DNA from: Caulobacteraceae bacterium | Lineage (GTDB): Bacteria > Pseudomonadota > Alphaproteobacteria > Caulobacterales > Caulobacteraceae | DNA: 33,825 bases | Assembly (NCBI GenBank): GCA_947441065.1 | Contig: CANESI010000032.1 | Span: 1-33,825, forward strand | Reading direction: 5' to 3' | Shown here: in pieces, positions 23,682 through 30,912 of the stretch | How positions within the stretch are numbered: the stretch's first letter is position 1 | How the letters are laid out: every line of letters begins with the position of its first letter | Made by a program: the position numbers and the translations under genes | Notes under the pieces: model-generated | Seen by the model: the letters and a program-made list of their open reading frames with translations, nothing else | Told to the model about the DNA's origin: nothing | Database searches by the model: none

Positions 23682-24773
23682 CTAGTCCAAAAGTTTCATG
23701 GCACCAAGATCGAGCACCTGCGCCGCGCCGCTTTCCAGCATGGAAAAGAACATGTCGTCGCCCCGCTCGGTACGTCCGACGATCATCGAGGCCGAATAGG
23801 CCATGTTGAACAGCGAGAAACTATAGTGGGCATAGTCGCGCATCAGCTTTTCAAAGGGATAGTCTCGCACACCCAATGAGGTCAGACGTGCATGATAGGC
23901 CTTGAGCAATTCCTGCTCATTGGCCTTGCGGTCCTGCGGCGAAAGGGCACCGGCGAGGAAATAGGACACATCGGCCATACAGCAGCCATAGCCGATGGAC
24001 TGCCAGTCAACGATGGCAATAGGATAGCCACCTTCAGCCGCGCCATACATCATATTGTCGGGGCGAAAGTCGTTGTGGGTCAGGCAGCTCGGCCCCTCAT
24101 AGCCGAACTTGAACCGGTCGAAATTTGTGGTCAGCTTCTCGCCGATCTTGACACATTCCGGCGAGATCCGGTCGCCATAGCGCTCACGAAAGCCAAGCCA
24201 CAGGGTGCGCATCAGGTCCGCCCCAGCACTTTCAGGCCCCGCCGCCGAGCCGAAGATCCACGGCACCTGGTTCCATTGATCTTGTCCCCAATGGGACGCG
24301 GCCAGATGGGCGGCCTGATCGACCGATAGCGCCGCTTGGTCCAAGGTCACTCCGGCCACCTGATCGCCCTGAACCGCAGGGGCGAGGTCCTCCATCAGCA
24401 GCACGAAATCGCAGGTCTCTTCGTCGACATCCGTGAACAGCACCTTGGGCGTCGTCACCAGAGCCGTCGCAGCCAGTTGGCGATAGAAGTTCACCTCGCG
24501 CACATAGTTGCCGAAATTCACACCCGTGGCGCGGCTTTCAGGATCTTGCGATGGGAACTTGCCGACCACCGTCTTGGGCGCGCCCTTGGCGTCACCGTCA
24601 AAATCGAGGGTAAAGCGCACGCTTTCACCCACCTGCCCGGTGCCGAACTTCTTAGCCGTGAAGGACGAGACCTTGGCCTCGATCCCGGCCTTGCCCAAGG
24701 CGGCGGTCAGCCAGTCGGTCGTGATCTCAGCCGCCGGTAGGATCGGGGTGGTATTGGCCTGACGTGTGGGCAT
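23682..24773 (-). CDS. APH/EcKL-like phosphotransferase
   Basis: 363 residues. Kinase landmarks are VVGKFPS (K72, likely ATP-binding), the catalytic loop LTHNDFRPDNMMYG with D235 and N240, and IVDWQSIGYGCCMADVSYFL with D256 as the metal-binding residue. The HNDFRPDN loop and the following DWQ place it near the EcKL/CHK-kinase-like group (DUF1679 relatives), distinct from the phosphotransferase at 20416. That group phosphorylates hydroxyls of lipids or steroids in animals; bacterial members have unknown substrates. It sits 257 bp after the enoyl-CoA hydratase gene and 34 bp before the PaaI thioesterase gene. The RBS candidate AGGGAG is 14 nt from the ATG, which is long. Confidence 0.8.
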   Translation of the reverse strand: MPTRQANTTPILPAAEITTDWLTAALGKAGIEAKVSSFTAKKFGTGQVGESVRFTLDFDGDAKGAPKTVVGKFPSQDPESRATGVNFGNYVREVNFYRQLAATALVTTPKVLFTDVDEETCDFVLLMEDLAPAVQGDQVAGVTLDQAALSVDQAAHLAASHWGQDQWNQVPWIFGSAAGPESAGADLMRTLWLGFRERYGDRISPECVKIGEKLTTNFDRFKFGYEGPSCLTHNDFRPDNMMYGAAEGGYPIAIVDWQSIGYGCCMADVSYFLAGALSPQDRKANEQELLKAYHARLTSLGVRDYPFEKLMRDYAHYSFSLFNMAYSASMIVGRTERGDDMFFSMLESGAAQVLDLGAMKLLD

Positions 24774-24803
24774 GGATGGTGCGCGGCTCCCTGATATTAT
24801 CGG

Positions 24804-24869
24804 TCACGGATTTTTCATCCGTGTTCGCGCCTATCATGCACCCAATTGGGTCCAGCCTAAAGCTGGATC
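24804..24869. other. Two hairpins upstream of the second phosphotransferase gene
   Basis: CACGGAT-TTTTC-ATCCGTG (24805-24823) has a perfect 7-bp stem. GGTCCAGC-CTAAA-GCTGGATC (24849-24869 region) has a 6-8 bp stem with one G-T. They lie 32-96 bp before the minus-strand ATG at 24773, so would form in its 5' leader. Role unknown. Confidence 0.4.
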
Positions 24870-24933
24870 AGGTCAAAATCAGCCTTAGAGGTGCCGGTCG
24901 TCCTTCTTATGGGACGATACGCAACTGCTCGGC

Positions 24934-25026
24934 CTAGGCCCCTGAGTTCGGGGGATTACACCGCTCCAAAAAGGCGGTTGAGACGGTCAGCATCTCGACC
25001 GGCTTGCCTGCCTTTTTCAGGGCTGC
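24934..25026 (-). pseudogene. Possible relic of an S9 (prolyl oligopeptidase) peptidase C-terminus
   Basis: Just after the enoyl-CoA hydratase stop, in another frame, the minus strand encodes AALKKAGKPVEML followed by TVSTAFLERCNPPNSGA and a TAG stop. The first part resembles the segment of S9 peptidases before the catalytic His (ALKKAGKPVE), and the second resembles their final helix (AFLERHNP). The stretch of roughly 30 residues holding the His would be missing. If real, it is a scar of a gene replaced or interrupted by the fatty-acid type genes. Recognised from memory of the family, not by search. Confidence 0.35.
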
Positions 25027-25030
25027 GGCC

Positions 25031-25846
25031 TTAGCTATCCGAATAGTTCGGCGCTCGCTTTTGCAAGAAGGCGGTCATGCCTTCGCGGACGTCGGCGGTT
25101 TGGGAACAGAGGATCTGGTTACGGTCTTCCATAGCGATGGCCGCTTCGAGGCTCTGAGAATCGACGCTCATATTCAGGCACTCTTTGGTCAGGCGTAGGC
25201 CCAGAGGCGAGGTCGTGACCATGTCGTCCAGATAGGCGCGCGCCGCCTTGGTCAGGTCGGCATCGGGCACCACTTCGCTGACCAGACCGACGCGCAAGGA
25301 CCGCTCGGCATTGATGAAGCGCCCCGTCAGCATCAGCTCTGACGCCACCGACACGCCGACCAGACGCGGCAGGAAATAGGACACACCAATATCGCAGGCC
25401 GACAGGCCAATGCGGATAAAGGCCGCATTCATCCGCGCGCTTTCACCCGCAATCCGGATGTCGGACGCCAGAGCCAGCGCAAAGCCACCGCCGCAGGCTG
25501 GACCCTGAACCAGCGAGATGATCGGCTGCTGACAGCGGCGCATACGCATGACGATCTCGGAGATGCGGCGCTGACTGAGCAGCCCCGCCGCCGGACCGCG
25601 CGGCGCATTATCGTCGGGCCGAGCCTCCATGCTCTCCTTGATGTCGAGCCCGGCGCAAAAGGCCCTGCCCGCCCCCCGGAGCACCACAATGCGGGTCTTA
25701 CGATCAAAATAGAGACCGCCGAAATAGTCGAGCAGATCATCGACCATCTGACCGTTCAGCGTATTGAGCGCCTCTGGCCGGTTCAGCGTCACCCAATCAA
25801 TTGGGCCTTCTTTTTCAATCAACAATGTGGCGTAGGGCGCGGGCAT
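25031..25846 (-). CDS. Enoyl-CoA hydratase/isomerase family protein
   Basis: 271 residues. Crotonase fold: VTLNRPEALNTLN (19-31), oxyanion-hole strands AFCAGLDIKE (62-71) and QGPACGGGFALALASDI (114-130). In the active-site region IGLSACDIGVSYFLPRLVG (146-164), followed by E170, the first glutamate of classical hydratases is not present, while D152 fits the Asp of dienoyl-CoA isomerase-like members (GLAADVG pattern) and E170 fits the second acid. So hydratase activity is not assured; isomerase or another crotonase reaction is possible. It lies 17 bp after the 413-residue acyl-CoA dehydrogenase gene and is surely in its operon. Confidence 0.87.
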   Translation of the reverse strand: MPAPYATLLIEKEGPIDWVTLNRPEALNTLNGQMVDDLLDYFGGLYFDRKTRIVVLRGAGRAFCAGLDIKESMEARPDDNAPRGPAAGLLSQRRISEIVMRMRRCQQPIISLVQGPACGGGFALALASDIRIAGESARMNAAFIRIGLSACDIGVSYFLPRLVGVSVASELMLTGRFINAERSLRVGLVSEVVPDADLTKAARAYLDDMVTTSPLGLRLTKECLNMSVDSQSLEAAIAMEDRNQILCSQTADVREGMTAFLQKRAPNYSDS

Positions 25847-25863
25847 GGTGGGGTCCTTTGGCT

Positions 25864-27105
25864 CTAGGCCGTTGGGATCTTGTTGAAGGCTATGCCCTTA
25901 TCGGCACGCATATCGTCGGGCAGGCCAAGGACCCGCTCGCCGATGATGTTGCGCAAGATCTCGTCCGTGCCGCCTTCGACGCGGGTGGCGGGCGAGCGCA
26001 GCAGTTGGGCTTGGAACTTCGCCGCCATGGTCGCAAGCTTCGGATCGGACACGGCCCCAGCCTGACCCTGAAGGTCGAGCGCGAACATGGCGATCTCTTG
26101 CAGGCTGGAACCTGCCACCAGCTTGCCGATGGAGTTTTCTGGCCCAGGATTTTCACCGCGTGACAGGGCCGAGATGGCTCGCATGCCGGTATATTTCAGG
26201 CCGCTCTGACGGCAGGCCCACTCGGCCAGCTTGGAGCGAACGCCCCGGTCGTTGATGGCCAGCGTGCCATCGGCCAGTTCCAGTTCCTTACAGAACTCGA
26301 AAATGTCGGGGAAGCCTGCGCTCATGCCCGAGCCGATGGACAGACGCTCGTTCATCAAGGTGGTCAGCGAGACCTTCCAGCCCTCACCCACGCCGCCGAG
26401 GCGCTGGCTGTCTGGCAGGCGGACATTGTCGAAATAGACCTCGTTAAAGCCCGACTGACCATTGGCCTGCTTGATCGGTACGATGCGCACGCCCGGCGTG
26501 TCCATGCGCAGGAAGAACATTGTCAGACCCTTATGCTTGGGCACGTCAGGGTCGGTGCGGGTGATCAGGATGCCCCACTGCGAATAGTGCGCGCCACTGG
26601 TCCAGATCTTCTGGCCATTGATGACCCAATCATCGCCATCGCGCTCAGCCTTGGTGCGCAGACCGGCCAGATCGGAGCCGCCAGCCGGTTCGGAGAAGAG
26701 CTGGCACCAGATATCTTCACCCGCCGCCAGACGGGGCAAGAGCTCGCGCTTAGCCTCTTCTGGACCCCAGTCCATGACCGTTGGGCCGCACATACCGTGA
26801 CCAATGATGAACGAGCCGGACAGGGCGCCGTAAGGGCCCTCTTCCTGGTTCCAGATCACGCGTTCAATGGGGCTAGAACCGCGCCCACCATATTCCTTAG
26901 GCCAGTGCAGGCAGGCCCATCCGGCATCATACTTCTTCTTTTGCCAAGCCTTGGCCTCCTTCATGGGGTCAAGACCGCCAAGCTCGATCCCGCCATAGCC
27001 AGACTTTTCCAAGTAGGGCAGCAGGTGCGTCGGGGCGTTGGCTTGGATCCAGGCGCGGGCTTCGGCGCGGAAGGCGGCTTCGTGTGGGGTATCGTCGAAG
27101 TTCAT
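25864..27105 (-). CDS. Acyl-CoA dehydrogenase, larger subunit type
   Basis: 413 residues with the full acyl-CoA dehydrogenase architecture: N-terminal helices with WPKEYGGRGSSPIE, the flavin/substrate strand CQLFSEPAGGSDLAGLRT (134-151), WVINGQKIWTSGA (160-172), and C-terminal VEGGTDEILRNIIGERVLGLP. The pattern resembles FadE-type proteins of actinobacterial steroid and branched-chain pathways that pair with a second, divergent dehydrogenase. It introduces a double bond between C2 and C3 of an acyl-CoA, passing electrons to ETF. The partner gene lies 31 bp upstream and the hydratase 17 bp downstream. Substrate unknown. Confidence 0.92.
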   Translation of the reverse strand: MNFDDTPHEAAFRAEARAWIQANAPTHLLPYLEKSGYGGIELGGLDPMKEAKAWQKKKYDAGWACLHWPKEYGGRGSSPIERVIWNQEEGPYGALSGSFIIGHGMCGPTVMDWGPEEAKRELLPRLAAGEDIWCQLFSEPAGGSDLAGLRTKAERDGDDWVINGQKIWTSGAHYSQWGILITRTDPDVPKHKGLTMFFLRMDTPGVRIVPIKQANGQSGFNEVYFDNVRLPDSQRLGGVGEGWKVSLTTLMNERLSIGSGMSAGFPDIFEFCKELELADGTLAINDRGVRSKLAEWACRQSGLKYTGMRAISALSRGENPGPENSIGKLVAGSSLQEIAMFALDLQGQAGAVSDPKLATMAAKFQAQLLRSPATRVEGGTDEILRNIIGERVLGLPDDMRADKGIAFNKIPTA

Positions 27106-27136
27106 GGCTTTAAGGTCCCTTAAATGGCGATCTGGC

Positions 27137-28264
27137 TTAAGCGGCGTTCTTGGCGCGCAACCGGTCGATCAGTTTGTCTTCCCATTCATTCAAGCCGCCG
27201 AGGCTGACGGCCAAGAGGTTGGAGCGGCGATAGTAGAGGTGGCAGTCCATGGCCCAAGTAAAGCCCATGCCGCCGTGAACTTGGATATTGTTCTTAGCGC
27301 AATGTTGAAAAGCCTTGGTCGAGCTAACCCGCATGGTCGCGGCCGCTTCCGCAAGGTCTGCGGAACCCGTCGACAGGGCATAGGCCCCGAAATAGCCGTT
27401 CGAGCGGGCCAAGGTGGCCGAGACATACATGTCGGCCAGCATGTGCTTAATGGCTTGGAACGAGCCGATGGCGCGGCCAAAGGCAAAGCGCTGCAGGGCA
27501 TAGTCGCGGCCCATCTCCAGCGCCTTATCGGCCCCGCCGATCTGTTCAAAGCCGGTCAGGATGGCTGCGCGGTCGAGCGCCTCTTCATAGAGCCGCCAGC
27601 CGTCGCCCGCCGCGCCGACCAGCTCTGCCGCCGCGCCATTGAAGGCGATCTTGGCTTGGCTGCGCGAGGGATCGATCGTGTCGAGCACGGTGCGCTCGAT
27701 GCCGGACTGGTTCAGATCGACGAGATAGAGCGACAGACCCTGCGCATCCTTACCCGGCGCATGGCGGGCCAAGACGATGGCAATGTCCGCAATATCGCCG
27801 TCCAGCACGGGCGACTTTGCCCCGGTCAGGGTTCCGGCCTTGGCCGACAGCGCGACGTTTGAAGGCCGCACAGACCCGGTTGCCTCAACCGAGGCTAGGG
27901 TGCCGATCACTTCGCCGGAAGCCAGCTTAGGCAACCATCTTTGTTTTTGCTCTTCGCTGCCCGCCGCCTTGAGGATCTCGGCAACGAGGAAGATCGAGGA
28001 AGAAACCGGCACCGGTGCTAGGGCGCGGCCCAGTTCTTCGGCAATGACGCAAAGCTCCAGATAGCCTAGGCCGAGCCCGCCATATTCCTCGGGGATCGCT
28101 GCACCCAAAAAGCCCATCTCGCCCAGACCCTGCCAAAGGGCGCGGTCAAAGGGTTCAGAGCCTTCCAAAATGGCGCGCACGGCCGTGGTCGGGCACTTGT
28201 CCGCCAGATAACGGCGCGCCTGTTCCTTGAGTTGCTGTTGTTCAGCCGAAAATTCGAAATCCAT
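27137..28264 (-). CDS. Acyl-CoA dehydrogenase, divergent partner subunit
   Basis: 375 residues from the ATG at 28264 (MDFEFSAEQQ), with GAGG upstream; a frame 14 codons longer lacks family homology at its N-terminus. N-terminal AAIPEEYGGLGLGYLELCVIAEELG and C-terminal FAFGRAIGSFQAIKHMLADM and VHGGMGFTWAMDCHLYYRRS are typical. The middle-domain flavin motif, normally TEPxxGSD, is degraded to LASVEATGSV (123-132), and the strand after it is poorly conserved. Such a divergent copy beside a canonical one is the hallmark of heteromeric (alpha2beta2) acyl-CoA dehydrogenases. It is first in the transcript followed by the 413-residue dehydrogenase and the hydratase. The upstream 234 bp hold no identifiable gene. 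Confidence 0.9.
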   Translation of the reverse strand: MDFEFSAEQQQLKEQARRYLADKCPTTAVRAILEGSEPFDRALWQGLGEMGFLGAAIPEEYGGLGLGYLELCVIAEELGRALAPVPVSSSIFLVAEILKAAGSEEQKQRWLPKLASGEVIGTLASVEATGSVRPSNVALSAKAGTLTGAKSPVLDGDIADIAIVLARHAPGKDAQGLSLYLVDLNQSGIERTVLDTIDPSRSQAKIAFNGAAAELVGAAGDGWRLYEEALDRAAILTGFEQIGGADKALEMGRDYALQRFAFGRAIGSFQAIKHMLADMYVSATLARSNGYFGAYALSTGSADLAEAAATMRVSSTKAFQHCAKNNIQVHGGMGFTWAMDCHLYYRRSNLLAVSLGGLNEWEDKLIDRLRAKNAA

Positions 28265-28498
28265 CTGTGCGTCCTCACCTAGCCCCGTCTTAGCGCAGAG
28301 CCTCATTCTAGAGGGCAGATTATCCCTTCGCGGGCCAGAGGGAAGTCAAACTTTACGCCGATCAGGTACACGTGATGGCACATGTGGTCGGGCAGGCGGA
28401 TGAGGCCTGATTAGATCGCCAAGGTGCCGTAGCGGATTCAAGGGATTGGCCACACCACCTTAGGCCCCATAAGGGTTTGCGGCGCTTCGCAAAAAAAT

Positions 28499-29008
28499 TT
28501 AGCGCGCCATGCGCTTGGCGCGATTTACCGCCTCATCCAGTGCCGACAGGAACCTCGAACGGTCCGCAGGACCAAAAGGCGCGGGGCCCTTGGTCACTTC
28601 ACCGGTGGAGCGTAGATGCTCAGCGATTCCGCGTGCGGCCAAGGCCATGCCAATGGAATCGGGCGTAAAGGCTCGCCCCGTCGCGCCAATGACCAGCGCC
28701 CCCTTTTCGAGGCAGCGGCTGGCCAGAGGGATGTCATTGGTGATGACAATATCGCGGCGACGCACCTGATCGGCGATCCAATCATCGGCAATATCGGGGC
28801 CTGCATCGACAATGACCCGCTCAATCCACGGCTCGCGCGGGGTCATGATGAAGCTGTTCGAAACGACGAACACCTTCAAGCCATAGCGGATCGCAACCTT
28901 GTAGGTCTCGTCCTTCACCGGGCAGGCGTCGGCATCGATATAGAGGCGGGACTTGCCATCATCGGCGGGGGCTTGGTCGTTGGGCGTGTCGATCATGTGG
29001 GATGTCAT
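28499..29008 (-). CDS. UPF0178 / YaiI-YqxD family protein (DUF188)
   Basis: 169 residues. The signature [15 protein letters not shown] (23-37) opens a PIN-like fold; [23 protein letters not shown] and [19 protein letters not shown] follow, with several acidic residues suggesting a metal-dependent nuclease, though no activity is established for the family. Two in-frame ATGs are possible, 29008 and 28996. The first is taken because a purine-rich GAGGATGAGAA lies upstream. That purine-rich sequence is itself part of an R-E repeat copy beginning at 29012. The family call is secure; function unknown. Confidence 0.88.
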   Translation of the reverse strand: MTSHMIDTPNDQAPADDGKSRLYIDADACPVKDETYKVAIRYGLKVFVVSNSFIMTPREPWIERVIVDAGPDIADDWIADQVRRRDIVITNDIPLASRCLEKGALVIGATGRAFTPDSIGMALAARGIAEHLRSTGEVTKGPAPFGPADRSRFLSALDEAVNRAKRMAR

Positions 29009-29011
29009 ACA

Positions 29012-29160
29012 TTCTCATCCTCAGCCTGTCGAAGGACAAGGATGTTGCACCCGAGCCCACCCCACCGCGTTCCCCGCGAAGGCGGGGATCCAGAACGGGG
29101 CCACTCGGTCTTCGGAGTTCCAAAGGTCTGGGCCCCCGCCTTCGCGGGGGATGCGGATGG
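29012..29160 (+). repeat. R-E/R-A composite repeat, left of the haloalkane dehalogenase gene
   Basis: R-E (CTCATCCTCAGCCTGTCG then AAGGACAAGGATG), linker GTTGCACCCGAGCCCAC, reverse R-A (29065-29094), a 30-bp spacer, and forward R-A (29125-29160). The same order and related spacer recur at 30437-30590 in the same orientation. Together with R-D and R-C copies it fills the 393-bp gap up to the dehalogenase start. No gene is seen there. Confidence 0.82.
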
Positions 29161-29176
29161 GGGAGACCCGCGTCAG

Positions 29177-29210
29177 CCCCCTGGGTTGCTTCGCTGCGCT
29201 CGCAATGACG
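29177..29210 (+). repeat. R-D repeat, single right arm
   Basis: CCCCTGGG followed by TTGCTTCGCTGCGCTCGCAA, differing by one base from the right arm at 6893-6923. It forms no long hairpin alone. Confidence 0.78.
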
Positions 29211-29221
29211 CGAGTGAAAGA

Positions 29222-29335
29222 AAACAAGGCCCCCTTCGGCCCTACGGGCCACTTCCCCCAGAGGGGGAAGATCTTGGAGCGCTAAATCTTCCCCCTCTGG
29301 GGGAAGTACCGGCGTAGCCGGGGTAGGGGGATTTT
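29222..29335 (-). repeat. R-C three-hairpin element, full reverse copy
   Basis: Flanks run AAACAAGGCCCCCTTC to GGGGTAGGGGG. Side hairpins GGCCC-TAC-GGGCC (29238-29250) and CCGGC-GTA-GCCGG (29309-29321) enclose the perfect 22-bp inverted repeat (29251-29272, 29286-29307) with a 13-nt loop. The flanks are reversed relative to 6656-6771, but the loop (CTTGGAGCGCTAA) is nearest to that copy's loop in the same direction. Confidence 0.85.
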
Positions 29336-29401
29336 ATCCCCGAAATCTATTGGCATCTATAGTGCCGTATGTTATCCAAAACGAAACAGAAGGCCCGCAT
29401 C

Positions 29402-30403
29402 ATGACCGAACTTCACCACACCCCTGACGGCGTCCCGTTCCTGCGCTCGCCTGACAGCGCGTTCGACAACCTGCCCGGCTATGGCTTCGCGCCGAACTAT
29501 TTCAGCTTCCAAGGCTTGCGGATGCACTATGTCGATGAGGGTCCGCGAGACGGACCGGTCGCTTTGTTGATGCATGGCATGCCGACCTGGAGCTTTTTGA
29601 ACCGCAAGATCATCGCCGCCCTTGTGGCCAAGGGCTATCGCTGCATCTCGGCCGACCATATTGGCTTTGGCCGCTCTGATAAGGTCACGGACGATGGCTG
29701 GTATTCGATCACCCGCCATACCGATGCCCACCGCGCCCTGATCAACCATCTGGACCTTCAGGGCATCACCCTCTTTTGCCAAGACTGGGGCGGACCGATC
29801 AGCTTGGCGCAGGTCGCAGAGCAGCCGCAGCGCTTCTCGCGCCTCGTCATCATGAACACCTGGCTTCACCACGACGCCTTCGACTACAGCCCTGCCGTTC
29901 GACAATGGAATGCCGGGTGGCAGGCGGGCGGCCTGTTTGAAACCAACGTGCCTGAGCCGCTTTCACTGGGCTGGTTCATTATGGTCTCCTTTGGCCACAT
30001 GACCGCGCGCGATCTTTACGGGATCGTTCAAAAGGGCGAGCACCCGACCCTATCAGCCGAGGCAGACGCCGTGCGCCGCGGCTATGATGCGCCCCATGCC
30101 GGTTTGGGCAGGGCCGGACATGCGGGTGCCCGCCGCTTTCCTTTGAGCATCCCCATCGACACGCCCGAAACCGACACCGCAAAGGCTCAGGCTCTGCATT
30201 TTGAAGCGATCTTACAATGGAAGGGGCCCGTGCACTTTATCTGGGGCGGCGGTGATGATGTCTTCCCCGAAAGCTGGGGCCGCGACTGGGCCGCGCGCTA
30301 CCCCCAAGCCACCTTCGACCTCCTGCCCGGCGCAGGTCACTTCCCGCAGGAAACCCGAGGCGAAGAGATTGCTGCGATATTCTTGAAGCATGTGGGTGGG
30401 TGA
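29402..30403 (+). CDS. Haloalkane dehalogenase-like alpha/beta hydrolase (HLD-I type)
   Basis: 333 residues from ATG 29402 with AGAAGG upstream; an ATG at 29369 is in frame but lacks a binding site. The order matches DhlA-group haloalkane dehalogenases: FDNLPGYGFAPNYF and GLRMHYVDEGP near the start, the oxyanion HGMPTWSF (58-65), the nucleophile elbow FCQDWGG with D128 and halide-binding W129, IWGGGDDVF with an acid near 285, and H313 in PGAGHFPQE. Between them is a helical cap domain. It would replace a halide by hydroxyl on a haloalkane. Specificity is not readable and a broader hydrolase role is possible. Composite repeats in direct orientation lie on both sides. Confidence 0.85.
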   Translation: MTELHHTPDGVPFLRSPDSAFDNLPGYGFAPNYFSFQGLRMHYVDEGPRDGPVALLMHGMPTWSFLNRKIIAALVAKGYRCISADHIGFGRSDKVTDDGWYSITRHTDAHRALINHLDLQGITLFCQDWGGPISLAQVAEQPQRFSRLVIMNTWLHHDAFDYSPAVRQWNAGWQAGGLFETNVPEPLSLGWFIMVSFGHMTARDLYGIVQKGEHPTLSAEADAVRRGYDAPHAGLGRAGHAGARRFPLSIPIDTPETDTAKAQALHFEAILQWKGPVHFIWGGGDDVFPESWGRDWAARYPQATFDLLPGAGHFPQETRGEEIAAIFLKHVGG

Positions 30404-30436
30404 AGGGGGGCGGGGCGTGGGTGAAGCGCCCTCTGC

Positions 30437-30590
30437 CATCCTCATCCTGAGCCTATCGAAGGACGAGGATGTTGCACCCGAGCCCACACCCTACCCAAGT
30501 TCCCCGCGAAGGCGGGGATCCAGACTAGGGCCAACCGGTCATCGGCGCTCCACGGGTCTGGGCCCCCGCCTGCGCGGGGGACGCGGATGA
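30437..30590 (+). repeat. R-E/R-A composite repeat, right of the haloalkane dehalogenase gene
   Basis: R-E (CATCCTCATCCTGAGCC then TATCGAAGGACGAGGATG), linker GTTGCACCCGAGCCCACACC, reverse R-A (30497-30524), a 29-bp spacer related to that at 29095-29124, and forward R-A (30554-30590). It begins 34 bp after the dehalogenase stop. Confidence 0.82.
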
Positions 30591-30600
30591 AAGAAAACAA

Positions 30601-30711
30601 GACCCCCTACCCCGGCCACGCCGGTACTTCCCCCAGAGGGGGAAGATTTCGCTGTAGAGGATCTTCCCCCTCTGGGGGAAGTGGCCCGGAGGGCCGAAGG
30701 GGGCCTTGTTT
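30601..30711 (+). repeat. R-C three-hairpin element, full copy
   Basis: Side hairpins CCGGC-CAC-GCCGG (30612-30624) and GGCCC-GGA-GGGCC (30683-30695) enclose the 22-bp inverted repeat (30626-30647, 30661-30682) with the 13-nt loop TTCGCTGTAGAGG. With the composite at 30437 it fills the first part of the 509-bp gap before atpI. The remainder (30712-30912) appears to be promoter region. Confidence 0.85.
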
Positions 30712-30824
30712 CAATGCGCCAAAACCACCCAATTCCCCACCGACTCGCGGCCATACCCGCACACGCCCCTAATCACCAAAATTAGCCCAACAAATACAAG
30801 CAACTAAAACCTTTCCAGCCAATC

Positions 30825-30851
30825 TTGACCAATGGTCGCCTGATCTATAGG
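30825..30851 (+). promoter_or_regulatory. Possible promoter of the atp (F0) operon
   Basis: TTGACC (30825-30830) and TATAGG (30846-30851) with a 15-bp spacer, about 60 bp before the atpI ATG. The boxes are good but the spacing is short, so this is tentative. Confidence 0.35.
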
Positions 30852-30912
30852 TTCCGGCTCGATCAAACCGGGTATCCGCACGGCTTCATGATCGGGGACG
30901 CCAGCGCAGCAC

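Noticed and set aside
23892-24740. Long plus-strand open frames over the second phosphotransferase gene (and similar antisense frames elsewhere, for example 6766-7854, 11824-12570 and 14213-15142)
   Set aside because: They lie opposite genes with clear catalytic motifs and show no family signature; they are by-products of high G+C codon use.
24889-25000. tRNA or known small RNA in the gap after the crotonase gene
   Set aside because: No cloverleaf or T-loop sequence fits; the stems are short and unconnected.
28303-28383. Small minus-strand ORF of 26 codons upstream of the acyl-CoA dehydrogenase (starts MCHHVYLIGVKF)
   Set aside because: No ribosome binding site, no recognised family, and alternative frames in the same stretch look equally coding-like.
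28476-28500. TTTGCG-GCGCTT-CGCAAA hairpin with an A run near the UPF0178 stop
   Set aside because: The T run lies before the stem on the gene's strand, so it does not fit an intrinsic terminator.
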